Part shown: positions 21,848-32,399 of the stretch, one piece after another | Numbering within the stretch: the first letter of the stretch is position 1 | Layout: every line of letters begins with the position of its first letter | NCBI GenBank assembly: GCA_016712625.1 | Contig: JADJQQ010000030.1 | Span: 1 to 64,000 of the forward strand | Reading direction: 5' to 3' | Length of the DNA stretch: 64,000 nt | Origin: Candidatus Competibacteraceae bacterium | Lineage (GTDB): Bacteria; Pseudomonadota; Gammaproteobacteria; Competibacterales; Competibacteraceae | Made by a program: the position numbers and the translations under genes | The notes under the pieces: model-generated | What the model was told of the DNA's origin: nothing | The model's input: the letters and a program-made list of their open reading frames with translations, nothing else | Databases searched by the model: none

Positions 21848-22458
21848 GCGCCGGTTCCCCCTTGTTTACCGTCAAACAGGCAACGCTCCACCAGATCGCA
21901 CAGGATATGACCAATCGTGATATGCGCTTCCTGGATATGCTGGGTGCTCTTGCTGGGAACGCCGATTACGATATCCGCCAGTTCGTGAATCTGTCCCCCG
22001 CTTCCCGCAAGGCCGATGGTGCGCAGGCCGATCTTCCGGGCGACTTCCATAGCATTAAGCACGTTTTTGGAATTGCCGCTGGTGCTGATGCCGATTAGGG
22101 TATCGCCTGGCGCGCCGAACGTCTCGACCTGTCTGGCGAAAACACCTTCGTAACCAAAGTCGTTGGTGTAGGCGGTGAGAAACGAGGTGTCCGTCGTTAG
22201 GGCGATCGCCTTCAGACCCGGCCGCCTAAAGTCCTGGGTCAGCGTGCTGACAAACTCGGCGGCGATATGCTGACAATCGGCGGCGCTGCCACCATTTCCG
22301 CACAACAGCAGCTTACCCCCCGCCGCGAAGGATTCCGTCAAGAGTTGCGCGGCGCGCACCAGCGATTCCAGGCATTGCCCGGCGACTCGATGCTTGGTCT
22401 CCGCACTTTCCAACAGGTGGGCCCTGGCTCTTTCACGCATTTGGGTGGATATATCCAT
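21844..22458 (-). CDS. gmhA: D-sedoheptulose-7-phosphate isomerase
   Basis: SIS-domain isomerase (204 residues) that turns sedoheptulose 7-phosphate into D-glycero-D-manno-heptose 7-phosphate, the first committed heptose step. 'LLCGNGGSAADCQHIAAEFV' is the signature phosphosugar-binding loop; 'GISTSGNSKNVLNAM' is the second SIS motif; 'HIQEAHITIGHILCDLVE' is the conserved C-terminal helix. Ends in a 4-base overlap with hddA and starts 2 bases after gmhB. Since it clusters with hddA and hddC, it feeds a GDP-heptose used in the exported glycan, though it could also serve LPS core. Confidence 0.93.
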   Translation of the reverse strand: MDISTQMRERARAHLLESAETKHRVAGQCLESLVRAAQLLTESFAAGGKLLLCGNGGSAADCQHIAAEFVSTLTQDFRRPGLKAIALTTDTSFLTAYTNDFGYEGVFARQVETFGAPGDTLIGISTSGNSKNVLNAMEVARKIGLRTIGLAGSGGQIHELADIVIGVPSKSTQHIQEAHITIGHILCDLVERCLFDGKQGGTGA

Positions 22459-22460
22459 TT

Positions 22461-23018
22461 TTAACTTCTCTGTTGCAGTAAATGTTCGATCCTGCTCGCT
22501 GCTTCTTCTAAATCGGCGACCACGAAATCTGATCGCACCTGTTTGTTAGCGTCGGTTTCCCGGCCATAGCCGGTCAGTACCAAAAAAGTGGTGGCGCCCA
22601 GCCGTTGCCCCAGTTCGATATCGCATTCCTTATCCCCAATCACCAAGCTTTCCGGGAGATTGAAACCTAATTCCCGCGCCGCCCGGTTCGGCAAGGCGCT
22701 TTCTGGCTTGCGGCATTCGCAGTGATCCTCAGGCCGGTGCGGGCAGTAATAAATTCCGTCCAGGGAAATCCGCTCCTCGTGCAGCAGTTCGCGCAGGCGC
22801 GCGTGAATCTGGTCGAGCCGCGCCTCATCGAAATAACCCCGGCCGATGGCTGACTGGTTGGTGATCACCACCAGCCCCAGTCCCAACGCTTGGATCTTCC
22901 TCAAACCTTGGGCTGCACCCGGCAGCAATTCCACACCAGCCGGGTCCGAGAGGTAATGGCGTTCGACGATGATTGTCCCGTCGCGATCCAACAGGACGAA
23001 ACGGCGCGGCGGTTTCAT
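22461..23018 (-). CDS. gmhB: D-glycero-D-manno-heptose 1,7-bisphosphate 7-phosphatase
   Basis: HAD-superfamily phosphatase (185 residues) removing the 7-phosphate of heptose bisphosphate. 'FVLLDRDGTII' is the nucleophile motif, 'LVVITNQSAIGRGYF' motif 2, the Cys/His loop 'YYCPHRPEDHCECRKP' binds structural zinc as in GmhB, and 'VIGDKECDIELG' is motif 4. Start ATG 23018 overlaps the hddC stop by 4 bases. The four heptose genes are in the order hddC-gmhB-gmhA-hddA in the direction of transcription. Confidence 0.92.
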   Translation of the reverse strand: MKPPRRFVLLDRDGTIIVERHYLSDPAGVELLPGAAQGLRKIQALGLGLVVITNQSAIGRGYFDEARLDQIHARLRELLHEERISLDGIYYCPHRPEDHCECRKPESALPNRAARELGFNLPESLVIGDKECDIELGQRLGATTFLVLTGYGRETDANKQVRSDFVVADLEEAASRIEHLLQQRS

Positions 23019-23739
23019 GGATAGGGTGTCGTTAGCCCGGCAAGAAACTTATCCGCTAGGGCGTAGGATTCCGGCGTGCCGATGTCGAGAAAAGGGCCTG
23101 TCGCCAGGTGGCCGTAAAAATCCTCGCCGATCCAGGTGGGGAAAATCTCCCGTTCCAAGGAAACCGGTCTGGTTGTGGGGATCGACTGGAGGAGTTGCCG
23201 GGCAAGCAAATAGACCCCGGCATTGATCGAGCCCGGCTCCGAAGTTTCCCGTTTTTCCTGGAACCGGAGAATCCGCCCGTCCGTGGCTACCTGAACGCTG
23301 CCGAAGCGTCGGGTATCGGAGATGTTTACTAGAAGCATGGTCGCCGCTGCCTGACACGAGCAATGCCGCCGCCAAAATTTAGCGAAATCAACGCCGCAGT
23401 AGGAATCGCCATTCAACACCAGCGCGGTGTCCGACTGGATTGAAGGGCAGCGCCAGCCGCAACGCCTAGCGGTCCCGAGAGGAGTCGATTCCCGCGAGTA
23501 GCTCAACCGCAGCCCTGATCGTAATTTGACCGAACCGTGCTTCGATCTGCTCCCCTAAATACCCGGTGCACAACACCACATCTTTTATTTGCCAGGCAAT
23601 CAACTGGTCTAAAAGATATTTTAGAAATGGATGGCCGCTCTCGGCCAGTACCTTGGGCTGGTTTTCCACGACGGATTTCAATCGGGTGCCCAATCCTCCG
23701 GCGAGAATGACTGCGGTCGGATTGATCCTGAGCGACCAT
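23015..23739 (-). CDS. hddC: D-glycero-alpha-D-manno-heptose 1-phosphate guanylyltransferase, frame-broken
   Basis: Nucleotidyltransferase of about 240 residues that activates heptose 1-phosphate to the GDP sugar. Reading through frame breaks near 23725 and 23470-23500 gives 'PTAVILAGGLGTRLKSVV' (nucleotide-binding signature), 'QPKVLAESGHPFLKYLLDQL', 'DTALVLNGDSYCGVDF' and 'EREIFPTWI'. The likely start is ATG 23739, where one extra G would explain the first shift. Annotation as HddC rests on family resemblance plus the three adjoining heptose genes; a generic mannose-1-phosphate guanylyltransferase is the alternative. Confidence 0.8.
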
Positions 23740-23787
23740 TAGCCTGGATTCGATTTGATGTCTGGTGCAAACATTCACACGGATGTT

Positions 23788-24737
23788 TTATAAAACTTTG
23801 TCCCAATAGACGAGCATGTCCCCGAGGGTTTTTTCCAGTGGAATTTCCTGTTGCCATCCGGTTTCCCGCTGAAACTTCTGGCTGTCTCCGAAAATGATCG
23901 GTTCATCGGTGGGTCTTAACAGCTTGGGATCCTGCCATATCTCGAAATCAAAGCCGGTTAACCCGCGGAGAATGTCAACGATCTCCTGGATTTCATAGAC
24001 TTGCCCGCCGCTAAGATTATAGGCCTCACCCATCGTTGCCTTATCCAAGGCCAAATCGAAAGCCCGGATCACATCCCGAACGTCGGTAATTGCCCTTCGC
24101 GCCTTCAGATTGCCCACCCTCAGCGTTTTTCGGCCTTAATGCCCTTGACTATTTCCACCAATCTTTGGGTGAAATCCGCACAAACGTCATTGACCTTTCC
24201 TGGTCCGGTCGTATTGAAAATACGGACTGCAATCGATTTGATGCCAAAATTTTTGTAGTACTGGTAACCCAGCATTTCCTGGGAGACTTTTGACACGCCA
24301 TAGGGATGAAGGGGTTTTAGTGCATGATCCTCCCGTACCGGAACCTCGTCTTCTATCACGTAACCATATTCCGCGCTGCTACAGGCATTTAGAATTTTGC
24401 AGTTCAATCCTAATTTTTTAACGGCCTCGAACAGGTTTATCGTACCAATCACATTGGTCTCCATCGTGTACCACGGATCCTCCCAGGAAACGGTCGGGTA
24501 ACTTTGAGCCGCTAGATGAAAAATTTTTTCTGGTTGGAATTCCTGCAATAAATTGTAGACCTTTGCTAGATCTCTAATATCGCATTCCTCGACCCGGCCT
24601 TGTGGTTTTGAATCGCGCAGGTCGGTGGTAGGCCGGAAATAGGTGGCTAGCACATCCTCACCTTTCCTTTCCAGCAGATCAACCAAATGGACGCCCATGA
24701 AGCCGCCATAGCCCGTTACCCACACTCTATTTGACAT
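23788..24737 (-). CDS. GDP-mannose 4,6-dehydratase-like SDR, one frameshift
   Basis: Extended short-chain dehydrogenase of about 316 residues. 'VWVTGYGGFMGVHLVDLL' is the NAD(P) loop; 'IFHLAAQSYPTVSWEDPWYT' and 'LNACSSAEYGYV' followed by 'HPYGVSKVSQEMLGYQYYK' give the S/T-E-Y-x-K catalytic set of the GMD/RMD family. The frame changes at about 24118 and continues as 'AITDVRDVIRAFDLALDK', 'YNLSGGQVYEIQEIVDIL'. Placed directly upstream of the GDP-heptose genes, it may act on GDP-heptose (as DmhA does in 6-deoxyheptose pathways) rather than GDP-mannose. Substrate is inference. Confidence 0.75.
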
Positions 24738-24806
24738 TTTTTCTGCCAGCGTTTGAGTGGATGACTTCCAGCAAGAGTATTGTGATTCCAGTAAATCGAA
24801 ACAGCT

Positions 24807-25760
24807 TCATGAGCGTAGGAGATCATCAAAATAATCTATTGTTTTGGGAAGACCTTCTTCTAAATTGACTTTTGGAGACCACTCAAGGCACGATTGTGCT
24901 TGCGAGATTTCAGGTTTGCGCTTTTGGGGATCATCGGCGGGCAAATCCTGAAAAACGATTTTTGATTTTGAATGGGTCAATGCGATAACTCGCTGAGCCA
25001 GCTCCAGTATGGTAAATTCATTAGGATTTCCGAGATTAATGGGACCCGTGATTTGATCCGGGGTCTTCATAAGACGCAAAAGCGCCTCCACCAAATCATC
25101 CACGTAACAGAACGAACGGGTCTGCGATCCATCGCCATAGATCGTAATCGGTTCTCCTTTGAGGGCCTGCACGACGAAATTCGAAACCACGCGGCCATCG
25201 TTTGGGATGCATGCGTGGGCCATAAGTATTGAAGATTCTGGCCACTTTAATTTTCAGGCGATGTTGTCGATGGTAGTCGAAGAATAAAGTCTCCGCGCAT
25301 CGTTTACCTTCGTCATAACATGCGCGGGGGCCGATGGGATTCACGTTGCCCCAATAAGTCTCGACCTGCGGATGCACCTGCGGATCCCCATATACCTCAG
25401 AAGTCGAGGCTTGCAGGATTCTGGCCTTCACTCTCTTGGCCAACCCTAACACATTGATCGCGCCGTGCACGTTTACCTTAGTCGTCTGAACGGGGTCATT
25501 TTGGTAATGTATTGGTGAAGCAGGGCACGCAAGATTGTAGATCGCATCGACTTCGACGTAGAGGGGAAAGGTGATATCGTGGCGAAGCACCTCAAAGTAA
25601 GGATTGTCGTATAGGTGGGTGATGTTTCTTTTGGTTCCCGTATAAAAATTATCGACACAAAGAACATCATTCCCCTGTTCAAGTAGGCGCTCGCAGAAGT
25701 GCGAGCCATGAAACCCGCGCCACCCGTCACCATAATGCGAATATTTTCGTCGTCTTTCAT
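24807..25760 (-). CDS. UDP-glucuronate decarboxylase (UDP-xylose synthase), frame-broken
   Basis: Extended SDR of about 318 residues making UDP-xylose from UDP-glucuronate. Reconstructed blocks: 'IMVTGGAGF' at the start; 'VDAIYNLACPASPIHYQNDP' (a hallmark of UXS enzymes); 'ILQASTSEVYGDPQVHPQ'; 'GPRACYDEGKRCAETLFFDY', which carries the catalytic Y-x-x-x-K; 'RIFNTYGPRMHPNDGRVVSN', where the frame changes near 25213; and 'GDGSQTRSFCYVDDLVEALL'. Another break, near 25590-25700, separates the N-terminal loop from the rest. Supplies xylose or an intermediate pentose to the glycan. Confidence 0.8.
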
Positions 25761-25831
25761 CTTTTTACTCTATTCCACGATTTCTTTAGTGGGGCTTTGC
25801 TCTACCCGATCATCAACAGTCAAGGCAAATA

Positions 25832-26840
25832 CTAATTGGTCAGATTTAGGAGTAATCGGTCCCAGTTACCGCGAGCCAGTAGCTTTGCCGAACGCCAATT
25901 ATGGATCACCTTTTTTCGTGACGTTTGATCCAAACATCATTTCGACGGGACGGTACTTCCAGCTAACCTGAGGAGGATTCAATTTGCCCCCAATCGCCTC
26001 CGCCAAATCGTATAATTTGTTTAGCAGGACTTCGTTACCGTAGAAATAAGGGAGGAAGGTTTGCAGATAGTTGAGCGATGCGGCTCTGGTGCGCGCCGTA
26101 TCCTCCAGCGATCTCAGATGACCGATGCTTAAACTTAATGACAAGATCAGGGTATTCAGGCTCTTTTCGCTTCTTTCCATGTTCCAGTTCAAACTTCCAA
26201 CAGTGCCAATCCGGTAATAGCATTTGGCGTCCCGCACGAATTTCACATCCTTGGTATGGGTCACTAGCCTGCAAATGTATTCGCCGTCATCATCGCCCGA
26301 GCTGGTCAATCGTTCATCCCAGGGTCCCGCGAGTTCCGCGAGCCGGCGACTAACAAGCCATACCGCCGGGTTCATCCAAGCATTATCGTTGAACTTGGTC
26401 ATGATCCAATCGACAGGGCTCAAATCCCGCCACAGCGGGTCGGGATCAAATTTGGCTTTCTCGGGACGGAAGAAGAACTTGCCCCAGGCTGAGGTAAGCA
26501 GGCTAAGGGAATTCCTTCCATCCTCCGCCCTAGCAAGCTGGTGGGAAATCTTCTCCGGGTGCAAAAGGTCATCGGCGTCGAGCCATTGAATATAATCCCC
26601 TTGAGCCAGACTCAAGGCTTTATTTCGTGCGCCGCAGGCTCCAGTATTTACTTGTTTTACCACTTTAACGAACCGTGACTCCAAGCTCTTCGCGACTTCG
26701 AACGTCTGGTCGGGCGAGCCATCATCGACGACGATGACCTCCTTGTTCGGCCACGTTTGATGGATCGCGGACAGCATGGTCTCGTGAATCCACTTTTCGG
26801 CTTTGTAGGCCGGAATAAGAATGGAAACTAGGCAGTTCAT
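25832..26840 (-). CDS. GT2-family glycosyltransferase
   Basis: GT-A glycosyltransferase of about 335 residues. 'LVSILIPAYKAEKWIHETML', 'VIVVDDGSPDQT' and 'YIQWLDADDLLHPEK' are the typical N-terminal, nucleotide and DxD motifs; 'SGDDDGEYICRLV' is the acceptor-side acidic motif. The ORF as read stops at 25899 after a run of six T at 25911-25916; one base difference would extend it by about 20 residues (KVIHNWRSAKLLARGN...) to 25832. Intact otherwise. Donor and acceptor unknown. Confidence 0.8.
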
Positions 26841-26889
26841 TGTTTCATCTCAATCGTGTAATTTTGGTTGAGTCTATTTTGTAAGGTAT

Positions 26890-28099
26890 TCAACCCGCGA
26901 GCCTATCTCTCGGCTTCTGATCCCGTGAGGGAGTCAAGAACCTGCGCTCTCTTAGGTATATGGCCGCAGTTCTCAAGCTATCGATTGTACTGAGTCGAAA
27001 TGAAGGTTTCTCCGCCACAACTTTGTGACAAAAATCAGCGAAGCGTGTACTGACAGTCTCCATTGAAAAGTTTCGCACGACGAACTGACGCGAAAGTTCG
27101 CCGAGAGTTGCAAGCCTATCAGGATATTCAACGAGTTCGCGGATATCCTTAATAAGACGCGCATTGCTGGGATTACCATCCCCTATGCCGTAAATACCTT
27201 TGTAATAGAATGTTTCAGCGCTCTCTGGCGTAAGCAGACTTGAGAAACCCCGCTCTCCCACGATGATTACGGCTTTCCCAAAAGCCATTCCCCTGAGTGC
27301 GGAACCACCCATGCCAACGATGATATCTGCGGCGGCATAAGCCGGCCGGGGATCGAGAAGCGCTCCAGTGCATATTACGGCGGACCGCCCCAATTCAGCA
27401 TTGGCTTCGCTAGCCAGCCGTTCGAGCCTGGCGCGAGCTGACCCTTCACCCACGATTATGAGCCGGAGCGGGAGATCGTGGCCCAACGTGCGGATGGCAT
27501 CCACGGTCCGGATCAGACTCTCAGCTTTCATCCAATCGCTCAGTCGCGAAACCGTTACTAGAGAGATATCTCCTTTCGCTATGCCGTAATGATCACGGAA
27601 AGGTTGCGGATCGACAACGCCGGGCGCGTTATAACGAACATCGACCGGCGGCACAACGAGTTCCACCTGCCGGCGATTCGCCGCTTTCGCTTTTGCAACA
27701 AGTTCGGGAACCCCAAAGGTTGTTGGCAATCGCTTTGGTAACACGCGGGTTAGTTCCATCATCATGTCCGATACCACCATCGGAATCCGCATCGGTAAAT
27801 GTACGGAGTAATAAGCGTCTAGACATCTGCCACCAGTCCCAGGCATGGATTAGATCAGGTTTTTCACGTCGTACTGCATCACTTAGAGCACGCATCCGCG
27901 CGAGCGATGGATGGAATCGCGCGTCAGGGGCTGGTAGAAAGCACAGACCTTTCTCCTCGATCAACCTGACCATTGGGCCTGGCTGCGCGAACATCACGAC
28001 TTCGAGCCCATGCAGATCGCGTAGCGCGGTGGCAAGCTCGATCGCATTCACCTGCGTACCGCCTACCTCCAGTCGATGGGCATAAACGAGAATCTTCAT
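26890..28099 (-). CDS. GT4-family glycosyltransferase, one frameshift
   Basis: GT-B glycosyltransferase of about 403 residues. 'ILVYAHRLEVGGTQVNAIEL' is the acceptor-domain start and 'KPDLIHAWDWWQ' is the conserved pre-switch strand. After a frame change near 27830 (an inserted A would explain it) the sequence continues as 'CLDAYYSVHLPMRIPMV', then donor-domain 'ISLVTVSRLSDWMKAESLIR', 'LRLIIVGEGSARARLE', and 'AYAAADIIVGMGGSALRGMA', with the E-x7-E glutamates replaced by a Gly/Ser-rich turn. The unusual acceptor loop suggests a specialised GT4 subgroup. Ends 49 bases before the next GT2 start. Confidence 0.75.
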
Positions 28100-28133
28100 T
28101 TCGATATCCCGAGCAAGAATCTATGCAGCGAAC

Positions 28134-29708
28134 TCATGTGAAACGCAAACGCTCAAGCAGCCGTTGCATGGGTTGTGGAATCCGCTCCAACGAAACCAAT
28201 CGGAAGAGAGTCCGAATCGAATAGAACCCACTCAGAATTAGCATCAAAGCCCCAACACCGTAAGCCCAAATAGCTGGTAATAGATAAAATCCACCAAATA
28301 CCATCGTAATCGAAAAAAGAAAGAGCAGACCGATTTGCCAATTGGCGACCGACCAGTGAAACCCGCTGAGCCGCCGCACGATTAGGTAGATGATCAGTCC
28401 GTGAAAGACATACGATCCAAAGAAAGCAATACCAGCGCCATTTAACCCAAACGCTTTCACACACAACCACGTCAAACTGACGTTGACGACCGTCCAAGCC
28501 ACCTCGGTGGCTATGAAAATGACCTGCCGGTTCTTCGCCACGATGATGAAACCGATCGGCCAGGTGATCACCCGCAGCGCGATCCCCAGGCAGATCCAGC
28601 GCAGCACCTCCACCGCCTCGTAAAACTTGGCGCTGTAAAACAACAGGATGACCAGGGGGGCAAACGTGAGGGTGGCGATTACTCCGGGTCCGGCCAACAA
28701 CAGACTCACCTGCGTCTGTTCGTTGACCAGCCGATTACACTGGGGATGGTCCTCGGCAACGCCGACCAAACGAGGATAGAAATCGGCTCCCATCGCCTGA
28801 AGGATGATCCCCACATAAAGCCCCCCCAGGGTCCAAGCCGCTGAATAAAACCCAGCGGCTTCCAGCCCATCCAGGCGCAGCACAATCGCTCGAACAACGT
28901 AAGCCGCTCCCATCATCAGGATGCCGCTCGCCATGAACGCGAAACCCAGTTTCAGGAGCGACGCCGCTTCCCGCCGCACTTCGGCTCTGGTCATGACCGG
29001 ATATGCGATTTCGACCTTTCGGCTGTACCACCAGGAAACCGCCAGCCCCAGAGCGGCGACGGCGACCAGCGAAGGGACTACCCCCTGCTCACCCAGAAAA
29101 TACACCAACAGGATGCTGAAGATCGCTCCCATCAGCGCCCCCAACACCCCGATCTTGGCCAGATCGGCGATGCGCCGCAGTCCCTGGATCAGCGCGCCCT
29201 GCCCCACGGCCACTGCACGGAAAAACACCGCGAGCCCCAGTAGCGCCACCGCACCAGCGTGCCGGTCGCTACCGAAGGTTAGAGTGGACAATGGCCCGGC
29301 AAGTACCACCACCAGCACCGCGCCAAAGATTCCGAGCAAAACTGCTGTGCGGTGCAGTACGATAACGGTGCGAGCGATCCGGGCCTCGTCTCCGGTGCTA
29401 ACCGATTCGGCGATCTGGCGTACCCCACTGCTACCGATACCCATGCTGGCGATGGCCAGAGCAAGATCAATGATCGAGCTGTATAAGCCCATCAAGCCGA
29501 ACCCGGCCGGTCCTAGCATCACTGCCATCGCCTTGGTGCGAATAACACCAATGCCAATCGTCAATACCGACGAACCTCCGATCCAGACCGACGACTTCAA
29601 AATCTGGCTATAGCTCGATTTCTCGGCCGTGGCTACTTCCGCTGCTGGCGGCAACTCAGATGGCGCGGAAGCGGCGGGTGGATTATCGTTAAGATGGGTT
29701 GCGGACAT
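28134..29708 (-). CDS. Wzx-like polysaccharide flippase
   Basis: Membrane protein of about 524 residues of the MATE/oligosaccharidyl-lipid flippase group with about 12-14 transmembrane helices. After a cytoplasmic Pro/Ala-rich N-terminus, the first helix region 'SSVWIGGSSVLTIGIGVIRT' is followed by 'AVMLGPAGFGLMGLYSSIID' and 'SSGVRQIAES', characteristic of Wzx/RfbX. It moves undecaprenyl-diphosphate-linked repeat units across the inner membrane. ATG 29708 is preferred to the in-frame TTG at 29735. Intact frame. Pairs with the Wzy-like gene at 11.2 kb. Confidence 0.85.
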   Translation of the reverse strand: MSATHLNDNPPAASAPSELPPAAEVATAEKSSYSQILKSSVWIGGSSVLTIGIGVIRTKAMAVMLGPAGFGLMGLYSSIIDLALAIASMGIGSSGVRQIAESVSTGDEARIARTVIVLHRTAVLLGIFGAVLVVVLAGPLSTLTFGSDRHAGAVALLGLAVFFRAVAVGQGALIQGLRRIADLAKIGVLGALMGAIFSILLVYFLGEQGVVPSLVAVAALGLAVSWWYSRKVEIAYPVMTRAEVRREAASLLKLGFAFMASGILMMGAAYVVRAIVLRLDGLEAAGFYSAAWTLGGLYVGIILQAMGADFYPRLVGVAEDHPQCNRLVNEQTQVSLLLAGPGVIATLTFAPLVILLFYSAKFYEAVEVLRWICLGIALRVITWPIGFIIVAKNRQVIFIATEVAWTVVNVSLTWLCVKAFGLNGAGIAFFGSYVFHGLIIYLIVRRLSGFHWSVANWQIGLLFLFSITMVFGGFYLLPAIWAYGVGALMLILSGFYSIRTLFRLVSLERIPQPMQRLLERLRFT

Positions 29709-29768
29709 AGCGGCCGAGTTCGGACCCTTGATCAATCACAGCGGACCCTTGCCTGGAGAACCAATTAA

Positions 29769-30943
29769 ATGGCCTTCGTCATGATGGCAGCCTACACTAA
29801 TTACCGCCGTGACCCGCGCGTGAAGCGCGAGGCGGAGGCGCTCGTGGAAGCAGGTCACCGCGTCATATTTCTGGCGCGCCGCCAGCCCGGCGAGCCGAAC
29901 CGCGAGATGATTGCAGGCGTGGAGGTCATAAAGACGCCTGGCCTGAAAAACAAATGCACCTCTTTCACCGAGTACCTGATCGACTACGGCCTGTTCTTTT
30001 TTCTGATCGCTCTGCACCTGTTGCGACATCCGCTGCGCTACCGACTCATCCACATCAATAACATGCCCGACTTTCTGGTGTTCGCGACATGGCTGCCGCG
30101 CTGCTCGGCCGTCCGGTGATCCATGACATTCACGATCTGATGCCCGAACTGTATCTGGAAAAATTTACCACCGGAGAAAAGCACTGGGTGATTCGGGCGC
30201 TCGAAACCCAGGAACGTTGGGCTGGCAAATTTGCCTCGGTGGTGCTCACCGTGGAGGAACGCTTGAAGGATATCTTGGCCGAGCGGGGCATTCCGCGCGA
30301 CAAGATCTACGTGCTGATGAATCTCCCCGACGAACGCATTTTCGCCCCGCGCCCGCCGCTTGCTCCCAAGTCGTCCGACGCGCCGTTCGTGCTGGTGTAC
30401 CACGGCACCCTGGCGCGTCGCCTCGGCTTGGATATCGCCATCGAGGCCGTATCCAAGGCCAGGGACATGATTCCCCGCCTGGAATTGCGCATCATCGGCG
30501 CCGGCGAGGAACGCGACCGCCTGATCGCATTGCGCGACCGGCTGGACCTGCAAGAAATAGTGACGTTCAGCGATGGATTCGTGCCGGTGGAACAGATTCC
30601 CGCGCTGCTCCAAGACGCGGATGTTGGCCTGATCCCCCTGCGCATCCACAGCGGTACCGACATCATGCTCCCCACCAAGTTGCTCGAATATGTCAGCGTG
30701 GGCATTCCTTGCATCGTACCCAAGACCGGCACGATCACCCGCTATTTCGATGAAGAGATGGTGCGGTTTTTCGAGGCTGAGAACAGTGATTCGCTCGCCG
30801 AGGCTATCATCGATCTTTACCGAGACCCCGCCAATCGGATTCTGCTCGCGCGTCAAGCGACCGAGCGTTTTGGCAAAATTTATCATTGGAGCGAACACAA
30901 GAACGCTTATACCCAACTCGTCGAGCGGTTGCTCCAGAAATAG
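29769..30943 (+). CDS. GT4-family glycosyltransferase, one frameshift
   Basis: GT-B glycosyltransferase of about 390 residues, the only plus-strand gene inside the minus-strand polysaccharide block. 'YRRDPRVKREAEALVEAGH' is the typical N-terminal block ('DPRV..EA..L...GH'). Near 30090 one base seems missing, after which 'MAAALLGRPVIHDIHDLMPE' continues. The donor domain shows 'FVLVYHGTLARRLGLDIAIE', 'LELRIIGAGEERDRLIAL', 'FVPVEQIPALLQDADVGLIP' and 'TKLLEYVSVGIPCIVPKTG', with the E of the E-x7-E donor loop in LLEYVSVG. Divergent from the flippase with 60 bases between, so a promoter may lie at 29709-29768. Confidence 0.82.
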
Positions 30944-31009
30944 GAAGGCCGCACAACCCCGTGCGTTCCTGTGATTCTAGATGGGCGGGGTACTGCAATC
31001 GATGGAATC

Positions 31010-32305
31010 TTAATGCCGTTCCAGGCGCGAGGCGCGGCCGATCCCAAAGTAGAGCAGGCCCGCGGTCTCAGCTTGGTTCTGATCCCAGAAATTGCGCCCG
31101 TCTAGAATGATCTCCACACCAGCCCTGCGCCAAGCAGCGAAGTCAGGATGCGCGAATTCCTCATGGGCTGTGCTGAGTACGACCATACGGGCAGCTTCCG
31201 CCACGCCAGGCTCGAAACCGGCCTGACGCAGATCCTCGTCGGTGTAATGGGGATCTTGTATCGTCACCCGCGCATCCCGTTGCTGGAGTGCGTCTCGCAG
31301 CGCATAAGCCGGGCTAAAAGCCTCTACCTTCACCCCTGGTCGAAAGCCTAAACCCAGGATATGCACCCGCTGGCCGTGCAAGGGCTTCCATAAGGCCGCC
31401 ACGCGATCCAGCTCACGAGCGGGCTGTTGGTCATTGATTTCGCGCGCCGCTTCGGGAATACGCTGAACAATGCCGAGCCGCCGCGATTCGCGTGTTAAAA
31501 AGTAAGGATAAACTGGTACACAATGACCACCTACGCCGATCCCCGGTAACAGTAGATTCGCTTCGCCATCGGTATTTGCTGACTTCCGAACTCGCTCAAA
31601 ATCTACCCCTGCCACTTCGCAAAAAGCCGCCAGCTCATTAGCCAAGGCGATATTTACATCACGATAAAGCATGCCCAGTAGCTTGGTCATTTCCGCCGCT
31701 TCAAGCGTACCGACATCGTCGACAGGTGCTTTCAGATATTGCTTATAAAGCGCTACCGCTCTGTCGCTTGAAACGGCATCATAACCACCCACAACCTTGG
31801 GGGTTGTCTCAAGCCGCGCTAATATCAGATTAGCCTTCACTCGCTCCGGACTATAGGCAACATAAAAATCTTTACTGACTTTCAAACCGCTTTGTTTCTC
31901 TAATACTGGAATCAAGTATTGCCGGGTTCCACCAACGGCTACCGTGGTTTCATAGATCACCAATGTTCCAGGTTGCAGACCCTTGCCAATTTCCCTTGAA
32001 GCCTGCTGGAGAATACTGAAGTCAATAGTCTGATTAGCGGTTAAGTGGGCTGGAACAATCACGATAATCGCATCCGATTTGGCGGAAGCTTCGGCGGTAT
32101 TTGTCGTAGCGGTTAGCCTACCAGTTTTATGTAAATCAACCATCAGTTCGGGTAAGCCAGGTTCTTCATAAGGGCAAAGGCCCGAAAAAATGGCTTCTAC
32201 AAGCATCGAGTTGATATCACATACAGTTACTACAGCCCCATGTTTACCAAGCACGCAGGCAAGAGGAAGCCCAATTCGACCACCACCCACCACAGTAATA
32301 TTCAT
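31010..32305 (-). CDS. UDP-N-acetyl-hexosamine 6-dehydrogenase (WbpA/WecC-like)
   Basis: Two-step NAD-dependent oxidoreductase (431 residues) forming a UDP-uronic acid. 'ITVVGGGRIGLPLACVLGK' is the nucleotide loop; 'AYSPERV' and 'GIGVGGHCVPVYPYFLTRES' hold the catalytic Cys near residue 260; 'VHILGLGFRPGVKVEAFSPA' belongs to the C-terminal domain. The family also includes UDP-glucose 6-dehydrogenases. Because WbpB, WbpE and WbpD homologues lie upstream in the same block, oxidation of UDP-GlcNAc is the likeliest job. Intact frame. Confidence 0.85.
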   Translation of the reverse strand: MNITVVGGGRIGLPLACVLGKHGAVVTVCDINSMLVEAIFSGLCPYEEPGLPELMVDLHKTGRLTATTNTAEASAKSDAIIVIVPAHLTANQTIDFSILQQASREIGKGLQPGTLVIYETTVAVGGTRQYLIPVLEKQSGLKVSKDFYVAYSPERVKANLILARLETTPKVVGGYDAVSSDRAVALYKQYLKAPVDDVGTLEAAEMTKLLGMLYRDVNIALANELAAFCEVAGVDFERVRKSANTDGEANLLLPGIGVGGHCVPVYPYFLTRESRRLGIVQRIPEAAREINDQQPARELDRVAALWKPLHGQRVHILGLGFRPGVKVEAFSPAYALRDALQQRDARVTIQDPHYTDEDLRQAGFEPGVAEAARMVVLSTAHEEFAHPDFAAWRRAGVEIILDGRNFWDQNQAETAGLLYFGIGRASRLERH

Positions 32306-32399
32306 ACTAACTTACTGCATATGTTCATAAACTAAAAGATCTCCGATAAATAAATCTTATCAAAGGTAAAAATTAAAAATCCGCATGAAATCTTTCCTA

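Noticed and set aside
30942..30970. Possible stem AGGAA..GCAC/GTGC..TTCCT between the GT4 and dehydrogenase genes
   Set aside because: The stem is bulged and lacks a T tract; too weak to call as a terminator.
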